In this document: positions 43,962-55,440 of the stretch, one piece after another
Layout: every line of letters starts with the position of its first letter
Position numbering within the stretch: position 1 is the stretch's first letter
Assembly: GCA_037127255.1 (NCBI GenBank)
Contig: JBANSL010000001.1
Coordinates: 40,663,001 to 40,727,000 of the forward strand
Direction of reading: 5' to 3'
Origin: Persicaria tinctoria
Taxonomy: Eukaryota > Streptophyta > Magnoliopsida > Caryophyllales > Polygonaceae
Length of the DNA: 64,000 nt
Notes under the pieces: model-generated
Told to the model about the DNA's origin: nothing
Databases searched by the model: none
Seen by the model: only the letters and a program-made list of their open reading frames with translations
Translations under genes and position numbers: made by a program

Positions 43962-45480
43962 GTCTTATTTGAGGCCCAAGCTACATGGGCCCTGCAGATT
44001 CCACCTTGAGCATTAATGGAAAGTCGGCCTAGCGACTATAAAATCTAGAGCATGTACATAGACTTTTTAGGACATTTGAGACTTTGGTTTTTGTTTTTGG
44101 ATTTGAACATTTCTTTGGTTTTTGTTGTTTCTATTATGGGCATATGTCTTCTACTTTTCAGGTCAATGGATAGAACCAAGTCTTACTCGGCCCAGGAGGT
44201 GCTCCATTCGATATTTAGAGAAATCTGCACATCTGTCTTGTGAGTTTCTTTCTTTACCCTTGTTTTTATACAGTGAGGACACTGTAATGTTTAAGTATGG
44301 GGTGGGGGAAGGGCTTACTTTATGCATATTGATCATGTTTGACATTACTTGTGCATTATTGCTTAGAATTGCTACATGGCTATTTTGGAATGCATTTTTT
44401 TTATGTGCTTATATATGCATGTTTTCCAAAATTTGAGAAAAATGACCCCCATTGAAAATTTTGAAATAATGTCATGGAAGCTTATATTGAACTCAACGAT
44501 GCAAAATTGGATTCATTAGAGATATAGCATGAAATTGCCTAGTAAAGGGAAGTCACAATGAAGTGCATTATTTCTTTAAAAACCATGAAAGGAGGTAAAA
44601 TTTGAAGTTGCTTTTGACATGTTGCATGATAAGAGGATGGAAGACTTTATATTTCCATATAATGCTCATATTGTTATAATCCTAGCCTTACCTATGCTTA
44701 TGCATTACACAAAAGCCATATTATGCCTTATTTCAATTATTGCTCCACATGATCTAAATATTGCCATTCTTTACCTTATCCGGGTATTATGTTGAGAATG
44801 ATGTTACATTATGGAGATTGTTATATGGTTGTTGTGTTTATCATTATTGGAGTTTGGAAGGAAATTGTTTGAAATATATGGAAAATTTAATGAGTGAAAG
44901 AAAATCCAATCACCTCAGTAGATAAAGGTAGATTGACCCTGCTCTTTGAGATAATAGTTTGGAGAGATGGGACACATTGTGAGGAGTCCAAAGCACTAAG
45001 TATCCGGGGCCATTCATGACACCCATGTTTGCGACTCGTGAGAAGGCAGTGCTAAGGTTAGAGAGGTAAAAACATTATTATTGAAAAAGCAATATGAAAG
45101 GTGATAAATGTTATGGAGAAGGAATGTGGAAATTCAAATTTGGAAATACTCCATTTCCCCGGATTAAAAGCACCACATTGCCAAAAATTACCCACCTTTT
45201 GCCAATCTACTCCTTATTTGAGCTTAAATTAAAGTCTTCTTGATTATCAATGCTTTGTCACGAATGAATTATGTTTTGCATAACCCTCCTTTTGTGAATA
45301 GATGTTGCTTTTACATATTTGCACATGCATGAATCCGTGACACTAGTACCTTTTCGAGGATGGTAATTGATTGCAGGGGACATATGAGAATGAATCTAAT
45401 ATGTTGAGAGTTTGAATTCTTCCCTTGAATGACAATTAAAAGTATTGCTTGAGGACAAGCAAGCTTAAGTATGAGGTGTT
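43962..45480 (+). other. Conserved 3' non-coding region of G2
   Basis: About 1.5 kb without a credible ORF. The purine run TAAGTATGGGGTGGGGGAAG (from about 44292) is near its start and AAGTATGAGGTG lies at its end next to the LTR. The same region, in the same order, is present in the two sibling copies, including a block around GCGACTCGTGAGAAGG (about 45030-45046 on the plus strand, allowing for mismatches). Confidence 0.75.
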
Positions 45481-47160
45481 TGTTGTGAGCTGAATCTGCC
45501 ATGTTTTACTGTAACTTGGTCGAGATCTTGACAAACCTTGGTCGAGATCGACGAGCCCTTGAGTCCAGACTCGAGGTCGACAAGCACCAGGAGCCAAGAC
45601 CGAGCCACATCGAGCAGAGCTAGCCGGGATGTCCAGTCGACGAAGAATCCTTGTCGAGGTCGACAAGGCCTTGTCGATGTCGAGTAGACTGGATCCCAGA
45701 AACGCGTCGACGAGTGCCTGTCCGAGTAGAGTTGGGATTCCTTGGGGCCGAAGGAGGAAGATTCTATCCAAATCCATCAAGTTCTATCTATGGAAGACGC
45801 AATCTATCAAGACATGAAGACTTACCTATTTAGATTTATCTTTTCCTTTTAAGATTTATTTCCTTAAAACATTCTATTTACCTTTTAAAGCTTTAGATAT
45901 AATTTTAGATATAGATAGATGATTATTTCCTTGATTAGCAAGGTTTGATCACTATAAATAAGGCCCTTGGGGCTGGTTTTTCATTCATTCAAATTCAGAG
46001 AGAAACAAGTAGTTCCACATATAGTTTAGGAGTTCTAAGGTTTTTAGGGTTTTGGCTTTCTGCTCATGTTGATTGCCAGGATTGTAAAAGGCTTTTGAAT
46101 TTAGTTTTAATGCAAGTTAGTTCTTTTCATCAATCAATGTCTGTTATTGCGATGAGGCGTGAGTAGTCCACCCACTTCTGGGGCTGGGGTGAGCCCGACG
46201 GTGGCCATGTGAGGCGATACGATAAAGGTCAGATCTTTTTGTGCGATTCATCTTCTATCCCTATGAGCATGATTCTTTTGCGAGAGTTGAAGGTGATCCT
46301 TGTTTGTATTATTGAAGCGAAAGTGATCTTAATGCAACTTGGATTAATTATCTGAAAAAGGGTTAGTAACAATTAGGGTTTATGCGAAAGCCTCTATTTG
46401 CCTATTTGTTAATGACGAAAGTTATTTGATGGAAAGCATGATCTTTTATGCCTTTATGTGTTACTTTGAATGGTTATCGTTGTGGTGTTGAAACCCTGGC
46501 TTTGGAAGTCTTTTAGCATATTGAGTTTATTTTCATCAAAAATCTGAGTTTGGGTTTGAGCATTTGCAATTTACGTCTTTTTAAGTTTTCTGCATTTTAA
46601 CCTGATACAGAGGAACTTCTTGTCGATCTCGAGTAAGGTTGTACTCGATCTCAAGTAGGACTTGTCTAGGTCGAGTAGAGTTGTCTTCTGTTGTCGATTT
46701 ATGAAGTTTCTGTCGACTTGTCTCTTGTCGATCTCGAGTAAGGGTTGTCGAGATCGAGTTGCCCTTGTCGGGTTTGCCTGTCTGCTGTGATTTCCGATTT
46801 TCTGTTGTCGACTGCTGTGGTCGATCTCGAGTTGACTCTTGTCGAGATCGACGAGCCTCTACCTTTGCTTTTAGTTTCTGCTTTGCTTTGTCTTTTCTGT
46901 TTTGCTTTGTTCTTTACTTTTGTTTTTTCTGCATTTATTTCTGTTTCTTTCCTTGTTTCTGTGTTTCTGTCTTTCTGCTGCCTTGTCTGTGAGAATCTAC
47001 AGCTACCTGAGAACTGCTGACGTGCTTCCTCGTGGATTCGATCCTGACTATTCTCTTACTACAACGGGAGGAAGTCTTGTATTTATTTGCTGAGACAGGG
47101 AAGTCAATCTGAACTTTAATTTATATTTGTTTCATACTTGACCATCCTCCTGCAACAACA
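45481..47160 (+). repeat. 3' LTR of element G2, 1680 bp, internally deleted
   Basis: Same termini as the 5' LTR. After ACTGTAACTT the sequence jumps to the last hairpins of the U3 array (GGTCGAGATC...), and a second gap removes the segment corresponding to about 38877-38946. The rest aligns closely with the 5' LTR. Confidence 0.93.
45953..45960 (+). promoter_or_regulatory. TATA box in G2 3' LTR
   Basis: TATAAATA in the same context as the 5' LTR. Confidence 0.6.
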
Positions 47161-48391
47161 CCTTCCGCTGGTCTCTTTCTGGATGTCCTGGAGCTCTGTA
47201 TGGTGGGGGGTTCCTAGGGGCACATTGGTTCCATTGTGGTTGCTGAAACCTTTGGTCCCCAATATAGCGATTGGGGCCCCCTGCGTAAGCTACCTCTTCA
47301 TGGTGTTCTGCCATCCTGACTTGCTCTGTGTGTGGGCACTCAGTAGCGGTGTGCCGCTGTGATCCACATTCGATGCAGGGCTGGATGACATAATGATACT
47401 TGACTTGCTTGAGGAGTTTGCGATTCTGATCTCTGTAGTATTGCTCCTTGGCATCTGGGTCAATTTCCTTGGAAGGCTCATAGAGGGGCATGGATGGGGC
47501 TGGCCTGGCATAGGCATTCTCATCATAGTTTATTGGGGTCCCATACTTGTTTTCGTAGTTGGTCAACTTGTCAAGTGTAGCCCATGCGTCAGCTGACGGC
47601 ATTGTAAGATACTCATAATGAGTATTTGTGTTGATCCTATCCTTAGTAGCCAGGTCAAGAGAATTGAAGAAGACCACCTGAACGATGCAGGGTTGCTGTC
47701 CATGTGTAGGGCAGGATCGCAGTAGATCCTTATATCGTTCCCACGCTTTTGCTAGCGTCTCCCCAGGCTTCTGTTTGAAAGTTGTAATCTTTTGGCGAAG
47801 GAGCGCTGTCTTGACAGGAGGAAAGAATTTGTTGAGAAATTCCTGCCTTACTTCAGCCCATGTTGTGAGTGATCGTGGACGGAGACCTTCCAGCCACTTC
47901 AATGTTGGGCCGACCAGAGACCATCGAAAGGCCTTCATCATGAGATATTCGAAAGTGGTACCTTCAGCGAGAGTACGACACATATCAGTAAAGTTGGTAA
48001 TATGTTGAAGAGGATATTCATTAAATCTACCAAAGAAAGCATTATTTTTAATTTCAATCAGGAAAGGAGTGCGAATTTCAAAATTGTTTTCAGGGATTAG
48101 AATGGCCGATTCAGGTACAACGAGAGTCAGGTGCATGTAATCCTTTGTAGTGGTAGGGTATTGGGCAAGCTCAGCTTCCACCTGCCTCCTTCGCGCAGCT
48201 TACTGTGTAGTGCGTGCTCTCTCAGTGGTGAGAGCAGAATCCTTGGCTTCTAACTCAGCTCGAAGCCTCTGTATCAGCTGTTCTTGTGTTTCTACGGCCG
48301 CCATGGCTCTTTTCAACTTAGCATGGACGTGTATAAGGCGTTCCGGATCGTCTAAGGCCTCAAACTCAGGTGTTTGACCTGAACGAAGCAT
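47161..48391 (-). pseudogene. gag: G1 gag, 5' part
   Basis: Starting at ATG 48391 on the minus strand (MLRSGQTPEFEALDD), this matches the G2 Gag N-terminus closely. A stop near 48200-48198 interrupts the frame once. The capsid region is otherwise open (FRWSLVGPTLKWLEGL), and the knuckle is intact as CX2CX4HX4C (CIECGSQRHTATEC). The frame is cut at 47161 by the insertion of G2 and continues at 38258 once the duplicated CCTTC is discounted. Confidence 0.88.
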
Positions 48392-48452
48392 ACACCTGCA
48401 AAGTAACTCAAGGCAAACGTGAGATCTAACTACCTAAGGCGCGAATGATTGG

Positions 48453-48472
48453 TTCCGCGGCAACGACGCCAA
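48453..48472 (-). other. Degenerate tRNA-Asp primer site of G1
   Basis: The minus strand reads TTGGCGTCGTTGCCGCGGAA, two changes from the tRNA-Asp site. It lies six bases inside the LTR. Confidence 0.8.
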
Positions 48473-48477
48473 TTTTT

Positions 48478-49917
48478 TGTAGGAGGAAATCGAGTTCAAA
48501 ATATAAAATATAAATCAAACCAGATTCGTGCCCACGCAAATGATTACAAGACCTCCTCCTTATGTAGCAGCGGGAAGTCAGGATCGATCCTCGAGGAAGC
48601 ACGTCAGCGGATCTCATGTAGCGGAAAGATCTCAGCAAAGTCGACCTGAAGATTCCTCGATAAAGTACTCGATATCGACTAACCTGTCGAGTAAAATAGA
48701 AAGCAAAATGAAACAGAAAATGAAAACCAACAGAAAGTACTCGACTTCGACAAAAACAACTCGATATCGAGGAAATACCTCGATGTCGACTAAAATTCCC
48801 CTAAATCGACAAAAGACAGAAACTTAAAATTACAACGCAAAATACGGATTTTGATGAAATAAATCAATAAACTAAAGACTTCCAAGATCAGCGTTTCAAC
48901 ACCACAACGAAAACCATGTAAAATAACACATAAAGGCATTAAAAGATCATGCTTTTCATGAAATAACTTTCGTTATTAACAAATAGGAAGATAGAGACTT
49001 TCGCATAAACCCTAATTGTTACTAACCTTTTTCACATAATTAATCCAAGTTGTATTAAGATCACTTTCGCTTCAATAACACAAACAAGGATCACCTTCAA
49101 CTTTCGCAAAAGTATCATGCTTTCAGGGATAGAAGACGAATTGCATAAAAAGATCAAACCTTTACCGCATCACCTCACATGGCTACTGTTGGGCTCACCC
49201 CGACCCTAGAAGTGGGTGGACTACTCGCTCTTCATCATCAAGAAACTCATCAAAGATTTTAGGAAAATAAATTGCATTAAAGATTAAAAAAAAACCGTCT
49301 CTCAACACCTTCTCTCCTCTCGCCACAAGCTCTCTCTCTCTCTCTCTCCTACTTACTTGATGTAATTGAAACTAGAATTGAATATGAATGGAAATCAGCC
49401 CCTAAGGCTTTATTTATAGCATTTATTCCAAGCTAATCTAGGAAAGAAAACTATATCTATATCTAATTCTATCCATCTTTTATCTAAAGATTAAAACATG
49501 GAAATAAATAATTAAATCTACTAGGACTATATCTAATGTGGGCAAAATATCTTCTCTCTTGACTTGATAGCAGTTGATAGATCTTGATAGAATTTCATCT
49601 CGAAAATATCACCATTGGCTTTGGGATAGAAACTTAACAAGATTCGGACAACTTGTCGTCGGCTACTGGGGATTTCCTCGATATCGAGTAGAATTCCTCG
49701 ATATCGAGTAGCACTTTATTTGTCTTCTGCTTAGCAACTCGACTCCGGCTTCTGGACGGCACATCGGCTTGGCTTTTCCTCGACATCGATTAAATTCCTC
49801 GACATCGACCAAGGCTTGGTCCGTCTTCAGGTTCTTCATCGATGTCGGCTCCAGCTTGTGAAAATCGACTACGTTTTCCTCGATCTCGAGTAAATTCCTC
49901 GACATTGAGTAAAACGT
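48478..49917 (-). repeat. 5' LTR of element G1, outer 475 bp lost
   Basis: It matches 32725-34202 from TGTAGGAGGAAAT to TAAAACGT and then changes abruptly into the Ulp1-like pseudogene. The missing part corresponds to 34203-34677 of the other LTR. TATTTATA at 49411-49418 is the minus-strand TATA box; a short (CT)n run is at about 49329-49348. Confidence 0.88.
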
Positions 49918-51232
49918 GTGGAGGCGAAGGTGCTTATGGTAAAGTTGCTGGAGTTAGAGTTGACCCATCCTTGGAAAAGTACATCACTCTGTTTGATAAT
50001 GATGATGATAAGGGTGTAGGTGTTGATTGGGATTCGGTCGCCAAGGATCCTTCAACTAAAATTGAAGTTGAACAATTAAAGGCTTCCAATCTTATCCCAT
50101 CAACCAATACATTCCTGTTTGGCCCAATTGAGCGGGAGAAGAAAGTGAGGATGTCAAAGCATGTCCCTAACAAGTCATTGATCAACTCGGAAGATCATGA
50201 ATTTATTTATGGACTTTTAAGGAAGCAAAGGTATGGTTTATTTTTATGTTCACTATTTTTTATGAAATGTTGTTGTCATTGTATTAGTTACAACATCTCA
50301 TGCTATATATATTTTTACGCATTTTGTGTAATTTTGGGTAGGAATTTTTCTGTTGTTGGTCCAATTTCAAGGTTGGACAAAAAGTTTTTCCGGCATATTT
50401 TAGTGAAGAATCTGTGGCTTATTTTTCAGGTAATAACTGCTTGTTTTTTGGACTAGATATAAGTGAGTGGATTGGATTTTATTGTATTAGTTGATTGTTG
50501 AATTCACTTTTTTACTACTTTGTGCAGCATCTAGAAGCAGGTTTGATTCACATTAGGAGGCACATTTCTGAGGACCCTGTCAAATATCGAGATGTTCTTG
50601 TTCTTGATTGGATATTTTACCTAAAGTACCTGCCTGAATATGCTTGAAGTTATATGGAAGACATACCTCTTGAAGTCAATACTGAGGATTATTTTGTCGG
50701 TACGTGCCCTGCTGATTATGGGAAGCCATGGTCATCTGTAAAGAAAATCTACACAATTTTCAATGTGATAAACAAGCACTGGGTGGCGTTGGAGATTAAA
50801 ATTGAGGAGAGGGTAATCAGCGTGTACGATTGCAATGACCCTGCTGTTAGGGATTGTGCTCTTGAAGAACAATTGCAACCGTTTGCTTTTTGGCTCCCAA
50901 TTCATTTGGCAAAGGCTGGGCTATATAAAAACTTTGATTCCTCTCCTTTCCAGCTAAACATGGTTCCTGGGTTAATGCATGATTCTACCGGGTATGTATT
51001 TTTTATCTTGTTTTCTTTGTTGGTTACCTTAAGATACTTGTTATTTATGTGCCGACATTACATTGCTTCTTTTTGTGTTGACATGGCTTTATGTGGTGTA
51101 TTTACATTAAAAGCGATTGAAGCGTCGTTATTTGGGGGAGATGTTAAAGGTTTCAACAACGAGAAGATCTTTCGATTCAGAGAACTAATGTGCTCAGATC
51201 TAATCAAGGAAACCTGGAGTTTTAAATTTTAA
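49918..51232 (+). pseudogene. DUF1985/Ulp1-like gene, 3' part with C48 protease domain
   Basis: After the LTR junction the coding sequence resumes (GEGAYGKVAG...) with introns at 50231-50341, 50430-50527 and from 50992, all with GT donors. The last acceptor is not clear, near 51075-51085. The C-terminal exons resemble the Ulp1/SENP C48 cysteine protease fold: catalytic His in NKHWVALEI (about 50775-50800), Asp in ISVYDCND and Cys in LCGVFTLKAIE (about 51090-51120). An in-frame TGA at 50645-50647 and the retrotransposon insertion make it non-functional. The usual Asp before the catalytic Cys is replaced. SUMO-protease-like activity is therefore only an ancestral inference. Confidence 0.82.
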
Positions 51233-51299
51233 AACCAGTGTTTAGATAGGTTATTGTTGTGTATATGGGGAAGTTTGGATGTAATCTTACAAATTAAGT

Positions 51300-52250
51300 G
51301 CTCAAATAGATAAGTAGTGGCGACACTGATATGAAGTAGTGGTGACAATATCTTTGTATTTTTTTATATTTTTGACGTGTCTGTGGTGACGTTTTATGTT
51401 AGTGAACATTATGTGCTGACACTGGGTGTCTAAGTTCCAAAATAGTGGTGACACTGATATTAGTTTCAAGTAGTGGTGTCACTGTCATTGTATTTGGTGA
51501 TTTTGAAGTGTATGTGGTGGCATGAGGTGGTTATAGTAGTTAGAAGTATTGGCGACACTAGAATTGTGTGTGTTGACTATTACTGTTGAAATAGGGGATT
51601 AATTTGAAAATTTTGCTCAACATGATCCTTTTTTTGCTCAACAATTTATTATTTTTGCACAAATATTGAGACTTGTGAAATTGTGCTCAATATCATTTTA
51701 TTTGTCCTCAATATATTTTTTATACTTTCTTAATATATTATTGCACAACATTGTCTTTTTTTTTTCATCATTAGAACAAAAGTGCACAACATGAGCGTTT
51801 GGTGAAAATTTGTTCAACATGATCTTATTTTTCATCAACAAGAGTATATATTTGCACACCAATTGAGACTTGCGAAGTTGGGGACAACATAATTTTATTT
51901 CTTCTCAATATAATTTTATACTTTTTTAATAGATTATTTGCACAACATGGAATTATTTTTTGATTATCATTCGAATAATATTGCACACCATGGGTGATTG
52001 GTGAAAATTTGCACAACATGGAATTATTTTTTGAGACATGTGAATTTGAGCCCAATATGATCTTATTTTTCCTCAATATAATTTTCTAGTTTTTAAATAT
52101 ATTTTTTTCACGATGTTGTCCTATTTTTTGTCATCATTCGAATTAAATTGCACAAGATGGGCGTTTGGTGAAAATTTACTCAACATTATCTTATTTTTGC
52201 TCAACAATAGGTTAAATTTTGCACAACAAGAAAATTGGACAACATTGGTG
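51300..52250. repeat. GTGACAC and GCTCAACAT repeat blocks, unit 1
   Basis: 51300-51560 holds variants of AGTGGTGACACTGATATTAG; 51600-52250 holds variants of GCTCAACATGATCTTATTTT and TTTGCACAAC. Both blocks recur in the same order at 53880-54900, and the first again at 56270. No gene is supported. Confidence 0.75.
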
Positions 52251-52845
52251 TCGGGTTTTAGCTTAAAATTCGTGATAGGAGAGCTTGGCCCATTTTTCCG
52301 ATCATAGATGTTGGCCCATTTCAGTTACTTTATATATGGGTTGTACTTGAGTATATCTCCAACGTCATTTCAACTCTTTCCACTCTCTACCGTCTCTCCA
52401 AGTCTTTTCATCTTCCTTCACTGCTCTTCCCCATTCATGATTTATCTTCACAAGGTGTGACCTTTGCTTTGTTATGTAGCTCTCTCCCTTTTGTTCCTCT
52501 GTAAATGTTATATAATCGGTTAGAGTTTTTACACTTTTTCAGCAAGTTTTATGATTTTTTTTTTCCGATTTTAGATTACTTTTTCATTATCTTTCAGTCG
52601 ATTAAATACATATATTGTTGTTTGTGTTTGGTTTGTTGCTACTGGATTATTTTCTTTGATTGTTGTTTGTTTTCTGTTGGGAAAAAGCGTGGTCGGTTAG
52701 TTTTGTTGTACTATTTCACAAATTTTTTTCTACCCTCTCTGACAGTAATATTTCCATTACTCTTCCTATAACCCTTGATTATTAAGTCATTGGATACTAT
52801 ATGAGTGTATGTTTATTTTGTTTGTGTAGGTTTTTGTATCCTTAG
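52251..52845 (+). other. Leader region of first RING-H2-like pseudogene
   Basis: Pyrimidine-rich sequence near 52360-52450 and an intron-like stretch ending in TTTGTGTAG (about 52822-52830) precede the ATG at 52846. It is similar in order and content to 54900-55440. Confidence 0.5.
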
Positions 52846-53490
52846 ATGGCACTTCCAACTGTAACTGAAATGGGGTATCATTACACCATAGGCTCTTTTG
52901 AAGTTGTTATCACACCAAGGGAGACGCCTTGGTACGAACCGAGCCAACTGCACGTGGCTATTCATTCTGATAGCCTCCCTCTGTTGTTCCTGGATCATTT
53001 CTCTGATTGGAATGGGTTGTCAATGACTTATGCATAGTGTGATCATGTGTTAAGTGAAGCAGGGGTCACTGGTGTGGTTCGAACTCAAGTCTCCAACCAG
53101 ATGTTAATGGAATATACTCGCAGTTGGTTTGCGTGTGACACTGAGTTCATTGAATATGGTCTTTGCCCAGACCTCATTATGGATGTACATTTGATTGACA
53201 ACCCAGAATCTGAGATAAGCTCTGATTCATGCTCTGAATCTGATATGAGCTCCGACTCTCACATTGACGTGGATCCCCCAACTCCTCCAGCAAATGCAGA
53301 ACACAATGACAATTTACAAGAGATATATCATCTGGAATAGGATGGGGATAAATGCACAATATGTCTTGATCTGATGTTGCCATCGATGCCTGTCCTTGGC
53401 ACACCATGTGACTATTTCTTCCACCCAGATTGTCTCAGAGATTGGATGGCAATTCAAGCCATTTTTCCACTTTGTCGATCAGCTCTTTAG
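52846..53490 (+). pseudogene. RING-H2-like gene, copy 1
   Basis: One frame from ATG 52846 to TAG 53488-53490 encodes about 214 residues, with in-frame stops at 53035-53037 and 53338-53340. The N-terminal part (ITPRETPWYEPSQLHV, VTGVVRTQVSNQ) is not a domain I recognise. The C-terminus has the RING-H2 layout: CTICLD, then PCDYFFHPDC, W and PLCRSAL. One His is Tyr and one Cys of the last pair is Phe, so zinc binding is lost. Copy 2 keeps these residues. Intact relatives would be ubiquitin ligases. Confidence 0.75.
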
Positions 53491-53879
53491 CCATAGGTCT
53501 AATGTATATCCGTTGTTAAAAGACATTGTAGTTGCAACTATTTTGGGGGAGTTAATTTAAGGAAATGTATGATATGAATGGAATTTTGTGTTTGACAATA
53601 TTTGTATCTGATTTCCATTCAAATCATACCAGTGTATTTTGTAACTATTTCTGGTACTTGGTGTATGTAAATGCATATTATTAATGAAATTTGTGTACTA
53701 TTATATTTGTTTGTGATTTCTATTATATCATATTTGTCCTAATGGTTGAGTATGATATTGTGTTTTATTTGACATAAAAAGACCATCTAAACCTTGATGA
53801 ATTTGCTCATATATCCTGTGTGGATTTGAAATAAATATAAAACTTATTTTTCCCAAAATCCTACACGGCTGTGCATCCC

Positions 53880-54900
53880 AAAATAGTGCTGACACTGATA
53901 TCAGTTACTAGTAGTGGTGACAGTGGCCTAGTATTTTTTGATGTTGAAGTGTATGTGGTGGGAAGAGGTTTTTAATGCCCAAAGTATTATTGACATTTTT
54001 GGTCAGATTAGTTTGAAGTAATGGTGACACCATACTTTTATTTTTTGATTTTGCAGTGTATGGGGTGACACTAGGTGGTTGTTGTCCAAAGTAGTGCTGA
54101 CAGTGATGTGAGTTATAATTAGTGGTGACACTGACCTTGTTTTTTTTAATATTGAAGTGTATGTGGTGGCAAGAGGTGTTTAATGCCAATAGTATTGTTG
54201 ACATTGTTGGTGACACTATGTGGTTGAGGACCAAAGTATTGCTGACACTGATATTAGTTACAACTACTTGTGATACCAGTCTTATATTTTTGATTTTGAA
54301 GTGTATGTTGTGACATTTATATTTGCTCAACAATAGATTGTATTTGCACAATAATCAAGTGTTGAGAAACTTGTGCTCTTATAATAAAATTGCACATAGG
54401 GGGGTTAGTTGAAACTTGCTCAACATCGTCTTATTTTTGCTCAACAATAGGTTATTTTTGCATCACACTCAAGACTTGTGAAATTTTGCCCAATATGATT
54501 CTATTTTGTTTCTCAATATAATTTTATAGTTTCCCAATAGAGTATTACACAACATGGTCTTATTTTTCTCATTAATAGAATAAAGTTGCATAACATGTGG
54601 GGGGATTGGTGTAATTTTGCTCAACATCACCTTATTTTTGCTCAATAGTAGTTTATAGTTGCACAACAATCGAGCCTTTTGAAATATTCTCATCATGATT
54701 ATATTTTTTATCAATATAATTTTAAACTTTTTCAATAATTTTGTTTTCCCATCATGGTATTATTTTTGTTCATCATTAGATTAAAATTTCACAACACCGG
54801 CGATTGGTGAAAATTTCCTAAACATGATCTTATTTTTGCTTAACAATAGATTATTTTTGCACAAATATTAAGATTTTTGAAATTGTCTTCAACATATCTG
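53880..54900. repeat. GTGACAC and GCTCAACAT repeat blocks, unit 2
   Basis: 53880-54320 is a degenerate tandem of roughly 100-120-bp monomers with AGTGCTGACACTGATAT and GAAGTGTATGTGGTG. 54320-54900 is the AT-rich GCTCAACAT block. Confidence 0.75.
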
Positions 54901-55440
54901 TTGGGCTTAGTTTAGAGAGGCTCGTCCCATTTCTCTTTTATTTATACGTTGTTTGAACGTAGTTCAGATTATTTGCAAGTCTTTTCATCTCCCTCCAGTT
55001 GTTCATCTTCATCCACTCTCTTTCCCATTAAGATTTTCTCTTCTCAAGGTGCGATTCCAGTTCTGGCATATGTACCCCTTTCTGTTTCCTTCGTCTGAAA
55101 AAAATGGTGATCGGTTATTTTGATTTACTGTTTCAGCAAATTTTTTATTGTTGTATTTTGCGATTTGCGTTTATATTTCCATTACCTTTCAGTCTATTAA
55201 ACCCATATATTGTTGTTTGTTTTGCTTACTTCGTATTGCATTATTTCTGTGGGTTTTGTTTGTTTCTTACTGTAAATAAAAGTTAATAGTTAGGGTTGAT
55301 CCAGTTTTTCAGAAATTTTTTTTCTTTGTGTTTCTGAAATGTTTATTTCCTATTAATATTCCTGTAATGTTTTATTTTTAAGTGATTGTCTAATATATGA
55401 GTGAATCTGTATTTTATCTATGTAGGTTTTCTCTCTTTAA

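Larger units (their letters stand above)
38264..47160 (+). mobile_element. Athila-like element G2, non-autonomous, complete with target duplication
   Basis: LTRs at 38264-40530 and 45481-47160 flank a tRNA-Asp primer site, one long gag-pro ORF, a conserved 3' region and a purine-rich tract. CCTTC is duplicated exactly at 38259-38263 and 47161-47165. Where they align, the LTRs are nearly identical, so this is the youngest element resolved here. The 3' LTR is about 587 bp shorter through loss of part of the TCGA array. No polymerase genes are present, so mobility needed enzymes from another element. Confidence 0.95.
32725..49917 (-). mobile_element. Athila-like element G1 (minus), interrupted by element G2
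   Basis: Reading leftward: 5' LTR (49917-48478, outer end truncated), degenerate tRNA-Asp primer site, gag (48391-47161), insertion of G2 (47160-38264), rest of gag, protease and integrase-like tail (38263-36237), 3' region, and 3' LTR (34677-32725). RT, RNase H and integrase core are absent. The two LTRs differ at roughly nine of the first 230 positions, so it is older than G2. It sits inside the DUF1985/Ulp1-like pseudogene. No matching target duplication remains because the right LTR end is lost. Confidence 0.88.
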
